DNA of 64,000 bases from Epichloe hybrida (GCA_019022495.1 JAFEKR010000004.1:1426001-1490000), one strand, 5' to 3'; counted from the first letter of the stretch, positions 11,137-23,320 are shown. The notes: generated from the letters alone by a model not told the origin. Program-made: numbers and translations.

Positions 11137-13175
11137 ATGCCTCACTCACATGGGCATCATCACGTCGTTGCTCGCGACATTATCGATGAGATGGAAGAGT
11201 TGTCGAGCGAGCCCTTTGATGATGGCGAGATGAAGAAGACTGGAAAAGAACCGAGGGACGACTCAGGCGGAGGTGAGTGACTGCATCCATTGTTTTTGTT
11301 TAGTTTTGCCCTCGATCCCCCAACGTGCCATTGCGCTGCGCTGCACTGCACTGCACAATTGATGTTGCCAAGCTAACATCAACGTCTAGATGGTCAAGCT
11401 ACTTTCATTCGCACCGTCTACAAAACTTTGGAGGCCACATTCGAGGGTCCTGTTGCTGGCTATTCAACATTGAACATGGACCAGGCTCCGGAACCGACCC
11501 TGACTCCAGAAGCCACCACCCAGCCTCGGAAGCCGACGAGGGAGGTACAACCAAAGCCCACTCCCATTCTCTCTCCAACTCCCACTCTCACCCCAAGGCC
11601 AGAGGTTCAAGAAAGCGCGTCCATTTCGTCCATTTTTCCCTCGGAAATTCGTCAACCCTCGACCTCTCCCGACCTCGACACTGTTCTTGCGAAAGCCACT
11701 GGAACGCCGACTGTGCCACCGAGTGCGACTGTCGACGACAACCTCTCCATCTCCACCTCTACAGGCACACTGAGTATTGCCCCGACCACGACACCTACTA
11801 GCCAGTCGACAGCCCCCCAAGACATTGGTGGCGAAGGCACCAGTACGGGAGCCAAGGCCGGTATTGCCTTTGGTGTTCTCGGTGGAGTCTTCCTTGTCGG
11901 CCTGGCTGCTTTTCTTCTCTTCAGCCGTCGCCGCCGACAGGCTGCTACTGCGCGCGAGGAAGCAGATGATGAGAAATACCACAGAAACGACAACCCATTT
12001 GACACCATGACCATTCGAAGCGACCCTCACGCACCGCGCATTAGCCTCCGACCTGTTACCCAGCTCCTCCCCAACTGGAATATTGATAAACGCGCAAGCA
12101 AGGGAGCTGGCGCTGCTCTTACACCCGCAGCTGCTGTTGTGAACGCAAATGGTCAGAAGTACGGCATGCAGGAGCGTACTGCTACAAGCCAGAGCACACA
12201 TCCCGCCAATCCCTTTGGAAGCCAGGCTGAGCGCATCACGGAGCCTGCTACTACCATGGAACACGGCGCTGTCCCTCCTTCGGACCCTTTCACGGCCAGC
12301 GGACCTGCCATCGCTGCAGGCGCTGCCGCCGGCGCATTGACACGAAAAACCTCTATGCGAAAGACCGGACCGAGCAAACTCGATCTCACCGTCCCCCCCG
12401 CCCTTGGCCCGATGCCTCCCAGCCCTGCTGGCACGGAATTCAGTATGACGTCTGTCAGCCCAGGTTCGGCAGTGCTCCAGTCCAGCGGGGCAGCAGCTAT
12501 TGCTGCAGCCGGCGGCCCTTCCAACTCCAACGTCCACCGTGTTCAGTTAGACTTCAAACCTTCTTTGGACGATGAGATGGAAATGAAGGCTGGTGATCTC
12601 GTGCGATTATTACACGAATATGATGATGGATGGGTAAGCTAGCTACTACGGTCGCGGTGTCAGCATCTTCAATGCCCGCTAACGTCTCGTCCTAGGCTCT
12701 TTGCATTCGTCTGGACAGGTCTCAGCAAGGTGTCGTTCCCCGGACTTGCTTGTCCACGCGACCCGTCAAGCCAAGATCTCCCCAAGGCGGACCTCGACTA
12801 GGTCCTCCCGTCAACCCCAATGGTCAGTTTCCTAGAGGTCCTCCCCAGCGACCCATGACGCCTCAAGGTAGACCCATGACTCCCCAGGGTTTGCCGCCAG
12901 GTCGCCCTCGAATGGGCCCGGGCGGACCAGGCATTCCAGGACCGCGACCGATGAGTCCATCTGGACGGCCTCAAAGCCCCCGACCTCGGCCCAACGGACC
13001 TCCCCCAGGAGCTCCTGGAAGTCGACCACAAAGCCCAATGAGTGCACACCGACAAATCGTCGGCCCCCCTGGCGCCGCTCCCACGACAACAGTCCAATCG
13101 CCTCCTCGTGGTCCTTCCAATGGGCCGCCGACGGCTCCCGTTGGCAGAAAGCCAGTGCCGGGTCAGGCTTACTGA
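11137..13175 (+). CDS. Single-pass membrane protein with cytoplasmic SH3 domain and Pro-rich tail
   Basis: Exons 11137-11272, 11390-12633 and 12696-13175 encode 619 aa. There is no signal peptide, only a His-rich start. A Pro/Thr/Ser-rich, probably O-glycosylated extracellular part covers about residues 60-195. A hydrophobic segment (IAFGVLGGVFLVGLAAFLLF) at about 204-223 is followed by RRRR, indicating a cytoplasmic C-terminus. An SH3 domain at about 426-480 includes an ALYDY-equivalent QLDFKP, a DDGW segment and GVVPRTCL, and is split by intron 2 immediately after the DDGW Trp. A 140-residue Pro/Gly/Arg-rich tail ends the protein. Introns (117 and 62 nt) have standard donors, and intron 2 has a GCTAAC branch site. 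The architecture suggests a cell-surface scaffold or sensor comparable to fungal SH3 membrane proteins; partners are unknown. Confidence 0.85.
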
Positions 13176-14391
13176 GAACACTTTTGACTCAGTTTATCTG
13201 ATCTGAAAACGTCATCGCGTGCTTTATTTCTGCTAAATATTGCTTCAGGAGTCATGAAAAGAGGACCGAGGCATACAGAGGACGGCGTTTTCTCTCAATA
13301 GGATGGACTTATGAATACCCACACCATCTGATATCCCTTCTCTTTTTTGTTTTGGGCAAGGGGGGGAATGATGGTAGGAGCTTGACCCTTTCCGGCTCTA
13401 CTATCGAGAGGCAGCCTCAGTTCTCAGTTTCTTCTCCCTATGATGGCGAAAGTCTTTGATTTGTATGATGAATTTTTTGTATCCCTTCTATTCTTTCTCT
13501 CATTCAGCTCTCATTTCATGTCCTTTTGTCAAACCTTTTCGGCCCGTTGTTAGGCCAATTGACCCGCAGACTTTGACGATTTTTATTTTCTTCTTTTCTC
13601 TTGATGTTGAATATAACTCTGATACATATGCTGGGTGATATACATGTCACCTCGCTAGTGCCCAGTGTCACGAGGGTGGTGCTGGTCCTTTATTTGGGCA
13701 GAAATTGGATGGTCCGATTCTTGAAGCCTTAAGGAGAGACGGGTCATGGTGTTGGGAGTTGGGAGGGAGATGGCGTGCGTGCGCACATGGTAGGAGACCT
13801 CGGGCTTTACGTGCTGATGGTGATATCGAGACCTCGAGAGCCACGTGCTTTGGTAGTTTACTGTATCAAGTTGATGGCGATGGCTTTGGAGAAACGAGTA
13901 GGAGAGATGAGACGCGAAGAAACGAGACCAGTAATGAGAAAAAAAGACGTGTTCGACCAGACATGACGTGTGTCGAGTGAAACGTGAAACGTGAAACGTG
14001 AAGTGTGGGTTAAGAGAGCGTTGATTGCGCTGCTATGCTGCCTTGACTGCGAAGATGGCATGCCGAGCGCTTGATCGGGCACCAGAATGGTTCTTCGCAG
14101 GGTCAGACACGGGGGAGCGCGTGCGAGAAGGGCTTCGCTCGCATCAATCATGTCGGCACATGATACCACGTCTTCCTGTCGGGGTGCAGAGCTGCCGTTA
14201 CAGTTCCGGAGCAATTATTTGCCATCCATGCTTAGTCTCCCGCGAGACTTGGCGAGAACGTGGAGAAATATATATCTATATATACAAACCAAAACGCCAC
14301 TCATGCATCTCCGTACAGACAGGCAGAAATTTCTGGGAAAAAAAAAATAACATCGAGTAACAACACAAAGACTGTAGTATATGCCATGTCG
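13176..14391. other. Intergenic between convergent genes
   Basis: Holds the 3' end of the SH3 gene and the 3' end of the minus-strand TFIIIC90 gene. A short array of GAAACGTG-type units lies at about 13979-14003. No supported coding region. Confidence 0.5.
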
Positions 14392-16879
14392 TCAGATCAG
14401 GAACTTGCCGCCGCAGCCGCCGCAAACTTCTCGCAGCGATTGCACCGCGGCGTCGGGACCGATATGCTGGGTTGCTATTCGCGACAACTCTGATACGTTC
14501 AGGCAACGAAGGTCGCATACCGAGCATACTCGCGATATACCCGGGGCGAGAATGGCGAGACCCGTGGCGGTACACGTTGCTGTTGACGTTGGTCGTTGGT
14601 CGTTGGGTTTTCCAGGCAGGAAGAGAACGGTGGGGAATGGAATGGAGACGTACCGAACGAGTGACCCTTTTCGCAAGTCGATTCATTCCCGAGCGTGACG
14701 AGTCTGGTGTTGCAGAATACACACGTTTGCTTGGGAATCACCGACTTGAACTGCTTTCTCAGCGACGTCTCTTGGAACAGGGAACGGCCCGTGGTCTTGG
14801 ACAGCGAGGTCGGAATCTCAACGACATTTCCGTACATGGCTTCCCAGACGGTGCCTTCGGTTGTCAGGGACCTGGGCGGCGGCGGCACGGGGGATGCTGC
14901 TGCGAGCGCTGCGTCGTCGTCGTCGTCGTCGTCGTCGTGTCTGGGCCATGAGAAGAGGACTCTTGATCGCGGCCGGCGGTCCGCGTGCTGGGTGACGTGC
15001 TTTGAGACGAGGGTGGCGACGCACCCGTCTCCGGGGGAGGCGGCCATGCCCCAGAGGCGGAAGCGATGGGGATGGGCCTTGGAGAGGCGGTCTTCGTCTG
15101 GCATCATGGTCATGTCGACTTCTGGCTCGTCGAACTCGGAGTCTGTGTCGGATCCCGAGTCGATGCCGCCCAGGGCCTCGACTCGTGGCACTTCGCGGGC
15201 TGTGGCACGGCGGACTCGCTCGGCCCATTGCGGAAGTTTGTCCTGCGAGGGCAGGTTGGTTTGGTACCAGTCTTGGTTGGTTGGGGTGGCTGACAGGCGG
15301 ATGAGGGAGTAGAGTGGCTCCGAGGGTCTGTTCGATGGATCGGGATGATGAATGATCAGGTCTGTCGACAGGTCAGAGATTGCTTTGGTAGTCCGAGTGA
15401 GCGAGGGGCGTGTGTCATCATCTTGGGCTTGCCTGTGATGGGATTCGTCGACAACTCCTCTGGCTGGGGATACAGCGTCGAGCAGTCTCCCGATGAGTGC
15501 GGAGCCGTGGGCTGCGTTGGATCCGCACATAGATCGACCTGGAAGGGCTTGACAACAAAAGGCGTCGCTATTATGCCGCGGGCCACTTGTGAATCGCCCT
15601 CCTGCCATACCTGCTCATCCAGCTGGTCAGCAAGTGCTGACACAGAGTCTCCACGACTGCGTGACTTTGTAAGATGGGGGGAGGGGAGAAGGAGGTTTCA
15701 AGACTCACAGCATCCTCCCATTCCACAAAGGCATCTGCCGAGAGAAAGGTGCAGATGGACACGGAATTGGACTTCTCAACCCGGATCGTCGGATCCCGCC
15801 CTCGCAGCCATGCCCCTTGAATAGTCACTCTTCTGAAACCAACATAGTTCCTCGCCACATAGGCCAGTGTCGCTGTCCGGTCCTCTCCCGTGACAAACCA
15901 CGGGCTCCATTTGAGACAAAATCCGCCACCAGAGGGGACGAAATCGGGATCGCCAAAGTTGGTCATCTGTCAAAACATGGTTAGCCATTGCTCTCGCCTC
16001 ACCCCAAAACGGGAGGGCCGAAAGTACCACCCCAGAAAAATAAACACGAAGAAATGCAGGAACAGAGACCCTACCCACATCATGAGGACCCTTGCCGTCG
16101 AATCTATCAACCTCGAATATTTCCCACCCCAGCTCCTCACTCATGGACCCAGACGCCGCCTCCTGGACCCTCTTCAGAAACTGCACACCCATGACGACAA
16201 CTTCCCGCTCATCATTCATGTAGGCCAGCAAAGCCACCCCGGACCCAATCTCTCTCGCCCAGGAGAAAGAAACAATCCGCTCATTCATGTTTCGAAATCC
16301 AGCGGCGCTCTCTCCATCGGGAATGGGCAGCTGCGCGCCCAGGCCCCAGAGAACTTTCCAATGCTTGAACGTGCGTGAACGTAGACTGGAGGCCACGGCT
16401 GTCCTGCTATCGATGTGCTCGCCTAATGTCACGATGCTCCCGGATGTAGTCGCGATGCTCAGGACGGGCCGCAAATTCTGCCCCAGCCCGTTCGGCGACC
16501 ATTCTACCCCGAGGCTCTGTCCCAGCGAGGAGCCCGCCCTGGTAGCCTCTGCACTTCCGACGCCTTTGAAGACGAGGGGCTCGTCAGCATCAGGACCAGG
16601 CAGACTCACGCCGGCAAAGGCGCACAACGGGCCGTTGATGGCTGGATCTGGCCGAATGATGCCGCTCGTTGTGAGTGCGAGAGTAAACTGCGGTTGAAAG
16701 GCATCTTCGTCGGCAGCGTCCTCGGGGGAGTTGCCTGGCCGTGGATACTCGGGCAGGAATACATGAATGGTGTCATCTGTGGCAATGGCCAATTCCGCGT
16801 CGCAGGACCATGATATCGCGCGAGTCGCAATTGGGCGCCCTCTGAGCCCCAGCGGCTGTAATGGCCGAGCCTGTTGCAT
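14392..16879 (-). CDS. TFIIIC 90-kDa subunit (transcription factor IIIC subunit 4-like), with an apparent one-base frame break
   Basis: Exons read 16879-16079, 15966-15709, 15622-14654 and 14579-14392. TFIIIC recruits Pol III machinery to tRNA genes. The N-terminus reads like the fungal TFIIIC delta domain (ISWSCDAELAIATDDTIHVF), and the C-terminus has the zinc-binding end: CVFCN..CEKGH, CTATG..CSVCD and CGGCGGKF just before the stop. An acidic run of eight Asp is encoded by a GAC repeat near 14911-14937. In exon 3 the conserved frame switches at about 15384-15386. The upstream frame ends ...SLGLP and the downstream one continues AISDLSTDLI. One extra A in the AAA run would join them, giving 738 aa. 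This could be an assembly error, a real mutation or a missed intron. The exon-3 acceptor (15623) was chosen to keep frame and is uncertain. Confidence 0.8.
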
Positions 16880-17565
16880 TCCTGTCAGGCCGAGTGCGTT
16901 GTCGATGAAGCCATGAAAGTGAGGCGTTTGGTGCAGTTGAGTAAGGGGGGCTGGGCTATTGGCGACATGACGGTATGTGAAATTTCATGGTAAAACTCAC
17001 TTTTGAACGATCCATTGTTTGGTTCAAAGAGCAATCTACGCCGCAGACTGGCACAACATCACCTGCAGTCCATCACGCAAGCTTTTCGCGGAATGCCATA
17101 GAATAGAAACGGAAGCGAGGTTTTCCGCATGAACTTGCTCGTGATGAGAGTTCGTCGTGGTCGGGTTCTGCTTACTAAGGCAAACCCTCGCGCACTCGCG
17201 CTGGCCTTCCCGACCCATCCCACAGAGATTCGAGTAATGCGCGAGGCACATTGACAGCGTCTGCGCGATTGTTCATGGTTCATGGGCCTGAACATCCGAA
17301 ACCTGAGAAACGAACATTATATGTATATCTATCAATAAAGTGAAGACGTATGCGCGATGCAACCTCGTTGTGGATGCATCAACAGTTCCAACATGACAAT
17401 CAACGCCATTCCCAGGGTCGCCCTAACCTTGATTTTCAAAGGCGATGCGTAACTAACCAGCCAAAGGGGAAAAGGCAAAAAAAAAAAAAAAAAAAAAAAC
17501 GGTTCATGAGATCTGCGTGTTGATCATGAGTTTTCGTCTCCCTCTCCTTCCTTCCTAAATGCTAT
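16880..17565. other. Intergenic (TFIIIC90 promoter side and GPI8 3' side)
   Basis: No supported gene. A 23-A homopolymer lies at 17477-17499. Confidence 0.5.
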
Positions 17566-18852
17566 TCATATTTCCATAAATGATCCGAGACCCCATAACA
17601 AGCCGCAGCCTGCGAGGGCACTCGCGCCAACAACCTTCTTTGTCCACCAATTATTACCAGTCAGCACTGTCGCACTCTGGATTTTGGTGACTGATTCGTC
17701 TGGAACACTGGCAGGCGCAGACGTCGAGTTTCTGCGAGCGGCATCTGCTTCCGCCTCCTTCTGTCTTAGCAGCGTGATAGTCTTGCTCAACGAGAGCAAC
17801 TGCTCGTCCAGTGAAGAACTAGCATCCCGATCCACTTCCACATTCTGGATGTTACCGAAGAAGTCGGTAATCAACCGACTTCGAGCTCCTTCAGCACCAC
17901 CCGGGAAGAGGTCGTACCGTACTCCAGCATGTGAATGAATCTTCTCGTAATCATAGCTGTCAAAGAGCTCACCCACAGTCTTACGACTGTTGAGATCTCT
18001 GACTTGATTCTCCAAGAATTCCAAGTTGTAATATGTGTATCGATCGATGACTGCAACGCCGACGTCGTTGTCAGCGTGGTGAGAATACGACGACTGGTCC
18101 AGCTCTGACGACCCCGTAGCAATAATGTTGGGCGAGTAGAGCCTGCTGTACATGGTGTTTGCTTGGCATGTGTCTATCATAAAAAGAATCTCGTGGTATC
18201 TGATAGAGGTCGTCGGTTAGCTGCCTTTTTTTTTTCCGTCTCCCTGTTTCCTTAGGGACGGACACGGGGGGACACCGGGGGGTGCAAATCCGTTCGTTTG
18301 GCGACCTACGTACCTCTTCTTCTCCCACATCTGTTGAAATGCATCAGCAAGATCAAATGAACCGATTTCCTCGGCATCCTGGAACTTCAAAAACTCATTT
18401 CCACCATGCCCGGTCATGTACACCAGAATGTTGCTTCGCTCGTCTGTGAGCAGGCGTTTACTACGCGGCATCTCGTCGCCAACCCGGTCGGTCAGTAGTC
18501 GAATGAAGTTTTCGACTGTGACTTCATACCCACGATAGTCGACCTCGATGTTGTCTCCGTACAGATCGACAGCTCGATCGGAATTGCTGTAGACGGTGCC
18601 CGGAAATGCGTTGCGTGGATTACAGGCCATGTCGTCGGGAAGCATGAGAATGATTTGCGAATCAGGGATGCCGAGCCGCTTGACGGTTCGATAGATGGAG
18701 AGTACGTTTGCAAGGTGACGATAGTTGAACCAAAACCGCGACGTACAGACCAAGACGGCCCAATTGCTGGTGTGCTCGGAGAGAACAGTCGACGCAAACA
18801 CGGCCACAGCCATGGCTGCGGCTGTCTGTAGTTGAATGCCGTTCAGCAGCAT
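17566..18852 (-). CDS. GPI8: GPI-anchor transamidase catalytic subunit
   Basis: Exons 18852-18314 and 18199-17566 encode 390 aa, the usual size. Gpi8/PIG-K is the C13-family cysteine protease of the ER GPI transamidase that cleaves the C-terminal signal and attaches the GPI anchor. The sequence has an N-terminal signal peptide (residues about 10-25) and the family entry motif [17 protein letters not shown]. Catalytic His is in TGHGG (His149) and catalytic Cys in MIDTCQA (Cys191). A hydrophobic C-terminal anchor covers the last ~22 residues. The 114-nt intron splits Arg180 between the two catalytic motifs, with donor GTACGT and branch GCTAAC. All key residues are present. Confidence 0.95.
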
Positions 18853-19530
18853 GTTTGCTTCCAGTAAAGGGCCAGACCACTCTAGGCGTCAAGGTCTGCA
18901 ACAATCAAGCAATTGCAAATCAAGAAGACATCCAGGATGGGTAACTGTAGTAACTGTGGCTGACGCGAAGTGACAGATATAACTGAATTGTATGGCCAAG
19001 GGTCCGACCGCTTACAAATGGGGCTACAAATGGGGCTACAAATTGGGCTACAAGGGGGGCTACAGGTGGGGCAAGCGCGGCCCCCCTCATCCACATTCCT
19101 AACTCGTGAGTCGCGTGAGTGTTCGACTGCTTATCCGCCCGCGGTAACATGGCATCAGTTTGTCATTAAAGATCCACGCATTTCTTGCTTGAAGATTGAT
19201 ATCGTCATCAATGTATCTTTGCCCTTTCTCCATACAACGTGTCAAACTTATCATTGTGAGCACCTAGTGAGCTTGTCAAACAAACACAATACGATGTCGC
19301 GCCATCCATCCCAGACCACTGCTGTAATAGCAAATCTCAAGGAATCTACCACGCAATGTCTTTTTTTTAAGAAAAAAAAACCCCCCGCCGACTTGATTGA
19401 AGCAAATTCCACCTATCTGTCTCCGTCATGTCATTTTACTGCCATTAATATCGGTCGTCGTGAGCCCCCGCAACTTGAACTCCACACGAATTAAAACATG
19501 TTCAACAAAATTGACTCGTCCACTGTCTGT
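18853..19530. other. Intergenic with a 12-bp tandem repeat
   Basis: Upstream region of GPI8 and downstream region of the F-box gene. Five imperfect copies of CTACAAATGGGG occupy 19012-19071, about 160 bp upstream of the GPI8 start. No coding region is supported. Confidence 0.6.
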
Positions 19531-21021
19531 TCAGTCCAAATCGACAAAATCATCGTCGTCATTCATCATATAGCTCAGGAATGACGAGCTGAGATGTCCT
19601 TCGCCACAGCACGGACAAAGGCCTTCTTCGTCAGTCTCCCATTCGGGTTCTGCAATTTCGTAACCACCCGCCCTGGAAAACTGCACCCAGTATCGTTCTT
19701 CGCTTTCTCGCGAGATGGGAACCCGCTTCCAGATCACCTTGTCTTGATCGCGGGTTGAGGTTGGGTGGCCCTCTTCCGGTGGCACTGGAGGCATGATTCC
19801 TAGCCTTGGATGAATGTGTCTGTGGCCAAGAAGGTCCTCATCATCCGACTCCTCAGAGTCATCATCATCAGCAGCATGGACTTTGCTCTTGGCCGCACGA
19901 ACCACGCGAGCACACCATTTTTTGCCCGACAAGTTCTGCAAGTACTTTTTATGAGCAATGTAGGTAGCAGAACCATCCAAGTAGAGGCCTTCGTCCTTTA
20001 GCATGCCACTTAATTCTGCCGATGCCTTCATTCCAGCGTCGTCAAATGGCATACCGGTGATTTGAAGCTCATTAAGCGTGCATCCAAGCTCGTGAGATGC
20101 GATTTCATGAAGCTCCGAGCCTGAAAAGGGCAACAGGGTTTCAGAAAAGTTTACAAGATCAAGTCGAAGCAACAAGAGTGAAGGGAGAAGACGAGGCCGA
20201 GGGCTGTTCTTGTCTTTATAATTTGGCTCGTACGGTGCGCGGAGTGCCATTAAGAAGTCTGCAATCTGGGACCAGGTATAGCAGCGAAATCCACCCCTGA
20301 TGAGAGGTGGTTCTTTCGGGCGCAGCCGCACATTCAACAGTTGATCCTTTTTCAGATCAGGATGGTATCCTCGTTCCAATCTGTGCTTGCGACGTTGGTC
20401 GTCGTAGTAGCGCGCGATGATTCTGAGCTTTACATGAGTGATCTTGTTTCGATATTCAGGGCTCAACTGAGAGAAGTGGCGGAGTGATTCTGGTGTCGTA
20501 AAGACGAAGCTGTTTGATTCCCACAAATAACGAGTCCCCTCTGCATGAAGTGCTCTGCAAGTTGCCAGGAAGTGAATGGCAATTTGATTGCCACGGGACT
20601 TCTCCTTATCAGACAAGTTTTCGGGAATAAGACGCGATAGTGGATCGATTATTGGGTGAGGGCTTTGCATCGTGAATTTGAGAATTTTCAATATCACCTC
20701 AGTGGGCAGACTTGGGCATCCCAGCTCGTGCGAGGACATGGAAGACCGAGTACGTCGTCGTAAGGCAGGATTGTGCTGTGCCATGTGTGCTTGGGCAATG
20801 GGGGACCAAGATATGCCATTCTCTCGGAGTATCCTCTTGAGCCGCATGTTCTCCTCAGAGAGGACTTGATTAGTACGCCTAAGTGGGTGATTGTAGGAAG
20901 CCTTTGCTTGGTCTTCTCTATCTCTGCATTCCCAAGGGAAAGCCGTCTTATTTGAAAGTTAGTTCACAGCGACATTCGAAGTGATGCGGGCGAAAAGGCT
21001 TACGTTTAACAGTCCAGCCAT
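19531..21021 (-). CDS. F-box-like domain protein
   Basis: A six-codon first exon (21021-21004, MAGLLN), a 57-nt intron (20947-21003, donor GTAAGC, branch AACTAAC) and exon 2 (20946-19531) give 477 aa. The long open frame alone would start at 20847. The reading upstream of that ATG (TNQVLSEEN then MRLKRILRENGISW) is a continuous leucine-heptad segment, so the spliced start is preferred. An F-box-like motif (LPTEVILKILKFTM) starts near residue 86. The middle is unassigned. The C-terminal third has an acidic Asp/Ser/Glu patch, a CPCCGEGH knuckle and an Asp-rich end. Fungal proteins of this layout are usually annotated as F-box proteins, substrate adaptors of SCF ubiquitin ligases; the substrate is unknown. 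Confidence 0.75.
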
Positions 21022-22244
21022 CGTGAGTTTCTATGGCTTCCAGTAAGACTAGGTAGGAAATTGTCGGTTCGTTCTCCAAACTGCCGAGGTTGAATGGTTG
21101 ACGTAGCTTCAGACGGCAGTGGTGTAGAATAAAGAAGAATCCCGATCAAACCAGGACATCCAATTTGCCCAACTGGAGGGGGGTTTATCTCGGTGCTGGT
21201 GGTTGGCAGGCGATAACTTGTGAAGGCATCCAAGGTGCCATCAATCGAGCAGTCACAGCTGGGTACAGCTGAACGAGACCAAGGGCCAGGTGTCTAACCG
21301 CAATTGCCAGTTGCGGACGGCCACTTCCAGGTTTCACCGTAAAAACAAAAAAAATCACACGTAAACGATGTTGTACACAAGCCTCGAGCTACAGAGCGAC
21401 GAAGGGCCGTGGCACAAGAAATGTGACCGATTTGGAGAGTCTTGACGGGCGGCGCAAGATCTCACGGCTTGCTGTCGGATCCACGACAGGGGAAAGAAAG
21501 GCTGCGTCAAAGTAGGAAGAAATGGACGGCCCCCCTGGCTGATGACAGAACCTCGAGGGTGCTGGCTATGGCTCGAAAGAATGAATAGACAAGTACGACA
21601 ACCGGGGACTGACTGGGCAAGACTTGTAGACAAAGGTGAGGAGAGTAAAGATGGAAGAGGGTGGTGTGAGGACGGTCTGACGGTCTGAGGACGGTCGGTT
21701 GAGAAGGAGACGTCGCATCAGGCGTGATGGAACACGATTAATTGTCGCAACTTTAGAGGGTCCGGGCTATTCGGGCGGCGCTCGCACCTACCAAATTAAA
21801 GCGCACGCGGGGCAGGTGCGGGATCTTCGCCGGCTCCTAATTAGCTGTGGACAACTTTTACCTCGTTCCGGCCCGACGTGCGTCTATCCCAGCTGTCGCC
21901 ACCCCTCTTTTGATTTGTATTAATTAAAAAAAAAAAAAAAAAAAAGAATTCTCAACGATAATCATGATCAACGTATCGGATTTCTAGGAGTGTTTTGTAC
22001 CTCATTGTTGCGGATTATACCTAGCAAGGGGATAATTGGTATTCGTGTGATAACACGTAGCAACGAACTCGAAGCCCTACCAACAAAAGGGGAAAAGGGG
22101 TGCGATGCTGCGAGGCGGCTGGGGGGCCCACCTAAGCTACTGATGATGATGAGTCATCATTGTCTTGAACTTTGTGTACTGTCCGTATTATGGCTCAATC
22201 TTCAGCCTTATTTACGCACAAACACCAGCTGCAGCCCTACAGAA
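21022..22244. other. Intergenic between divergent genes
   Basis: Shared upstream region of the F-box gene (minus) and the kinase-like gene (plus). A 20-A run lies at 21926-21945. Open frames at 21355-21633 and 21699-21923 have no recognisable content. Confidence 0.5.
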
Positions 22245-23009
22245 ATGGCGCGAATAATCACCCCGGAGCAACTTGCCAAGGGCTACAAGTTGGCATTCTC
22301 ACCAGTATACAGGATTGATCCAAAGACAGTCGTTAAAACATACACTCGCATGGCAGAAGCCGAGACGATGAGATTCATCCGTGCCAACACCTCGATTCCT
22401 GTTCCAGAAGTTCAAAATGCCTATCGCGACGATAAAACGGGACATGTCGTCATTATTATGGATTATGTGGAAGGAAAAACTCTTAAGGATGCGTGGGCCG
22501 ACTATACCGAGGCGGAGCAAGAGTCGGTCATCTCCCAGCTTCGCGGCTACATGGCTCAGCTTCGCTGCTTCAAGGGCGACTTCATCGGGTGCATCGACGG
22601 TTCAGCATGCAACGACCAGTACTTTTGTGAAGACCCGGAAGGATACGGACCCTACAGAACCGAGCAAGACTTCAACGAGGGCATCGTGAAAGCGATGAAG
22701 AAGGACAACGAGAATGGATTTGCCGAGTGGAGATGTACAGTCTGGTTAAGCGTCATGAAAGACCATGATATTGTCCTGACGCACGGCGACTTCGACCCTC
22801 GCAACATTATGGTACAAGGAGACAAGGTCGTGGCCATCTTAGATTGGGAGATGGCGGGTTACTATCCCACTTACTGGGAATACGGCAAGGCTTTGTTACG
22901 GCCGGAGTGGGAGAGTGCGTGGAGTCGTAGCAAGGCCATGGACAAGATTCTGGAGCCATTTCACAAGGAGCTCGCTGTCATGGGAACCTCAAACGATGTC
23001 CTATACTGA
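22245..23009 (+). CDS. Aminoglycoside-phosphotransferase-family (APH) kinase-like protein
   Basis: Single exon, 254 aa, starting at the ATG at 22245; the frame is open further upstream, but that part has no family similarity. The catalytic loop HGDFDPRNIM (His180, Asp182, Asn187) and the metal-binding ILDWEMAG (Asp200) are the APH/choline-kinase signature. VVIIMDYVEGKTL (68-80) matches the hinge between lobes. The N-lobe is short, and the nucleotide Lys is probably in VVKTY (residues 29-33). Fungi carry many such genes, mostly of unknown small-molecule substrate; resistance should not be assumed. Length and active-site residues look complete. Confidence 0.85.
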   Translation: MARIITPEQLAKGYKLAFSPVYRIDPKTVVKTYTRMAEAETMRFIRANTSIPVPEVQNAYRDDKTGHVVIIMDYVEGKTLKDAWADYTEAEQESVISQLRGYMAQLRCFKGDFIGCIDGSACNDQYFCEDPEGYGPYRTEQDFNEGIVKAMKKDNENGFAEWRCTVWLSVMKDHDIVLTHGDFDPRNIMVQGDKVVAILDWEMAGYYPTYWEYGKALLRPEWESAWSRSKAMDKILEPFHKELAVMGTSNDVLY

Positions 23010-23320
23010 TGGGACACCACTCATACCAATATAACCGCCGATGGAGTGTTCCAAGGTCATTAGGGAGCTGGACAAACCCTGATCTTTGGCGCTGGCATTC
23101 GCGCATCAAAGCGGGGCTTCCCGCCTGGCATGCCCGATCAAGAAGAAGACCATCATCTGCAGCCACCGACAGGTGAGTTGGATAGATGTCTACCCATGCA
23201 TGGGCATCCGTCTGAATGGTGCAATGAATGTATCAGATCATGGACTTCATGAATTGGCTTCAGCACCGATCAGAACCCGCGCTGCCAAGGGCCCGTCGGC
23301 TCTTCCGCCACACTTGCAAC
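23010..23320. other. Intergenic between convergent genes
   Basis: 3' regions of the kinase-like gene (plus) and DPH5 (minus). No further feature recognised. Confidence 0.5.

Noticed and set aside
11464..12537. 357-codon minus-strand frame opposite the SH3 gene
   Set aside because: It is the antisense shadow of a well-supported coding exon, with Cys/Arg-rich composition.
16074..16078. Alternative TFIIIC90 donor GTAGGG at 16074
   Set aside because: It would break the frame into the next exon; GTGGGT at 16078 keeps it.
17477..17499. Poly-A tail of a retroposed sequence (also 21926-21945)
   Set aside because: No upstream retroposon sequence or flanking target duplication was seen; treated as homopolymers.
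22245..23009. Antibiotic-resistance function for the APH-family gene
   Set aside because: Fungal genomes hold many APH-fold kinases of unknown substrate; the motifs do not identify an aminoglycoside.
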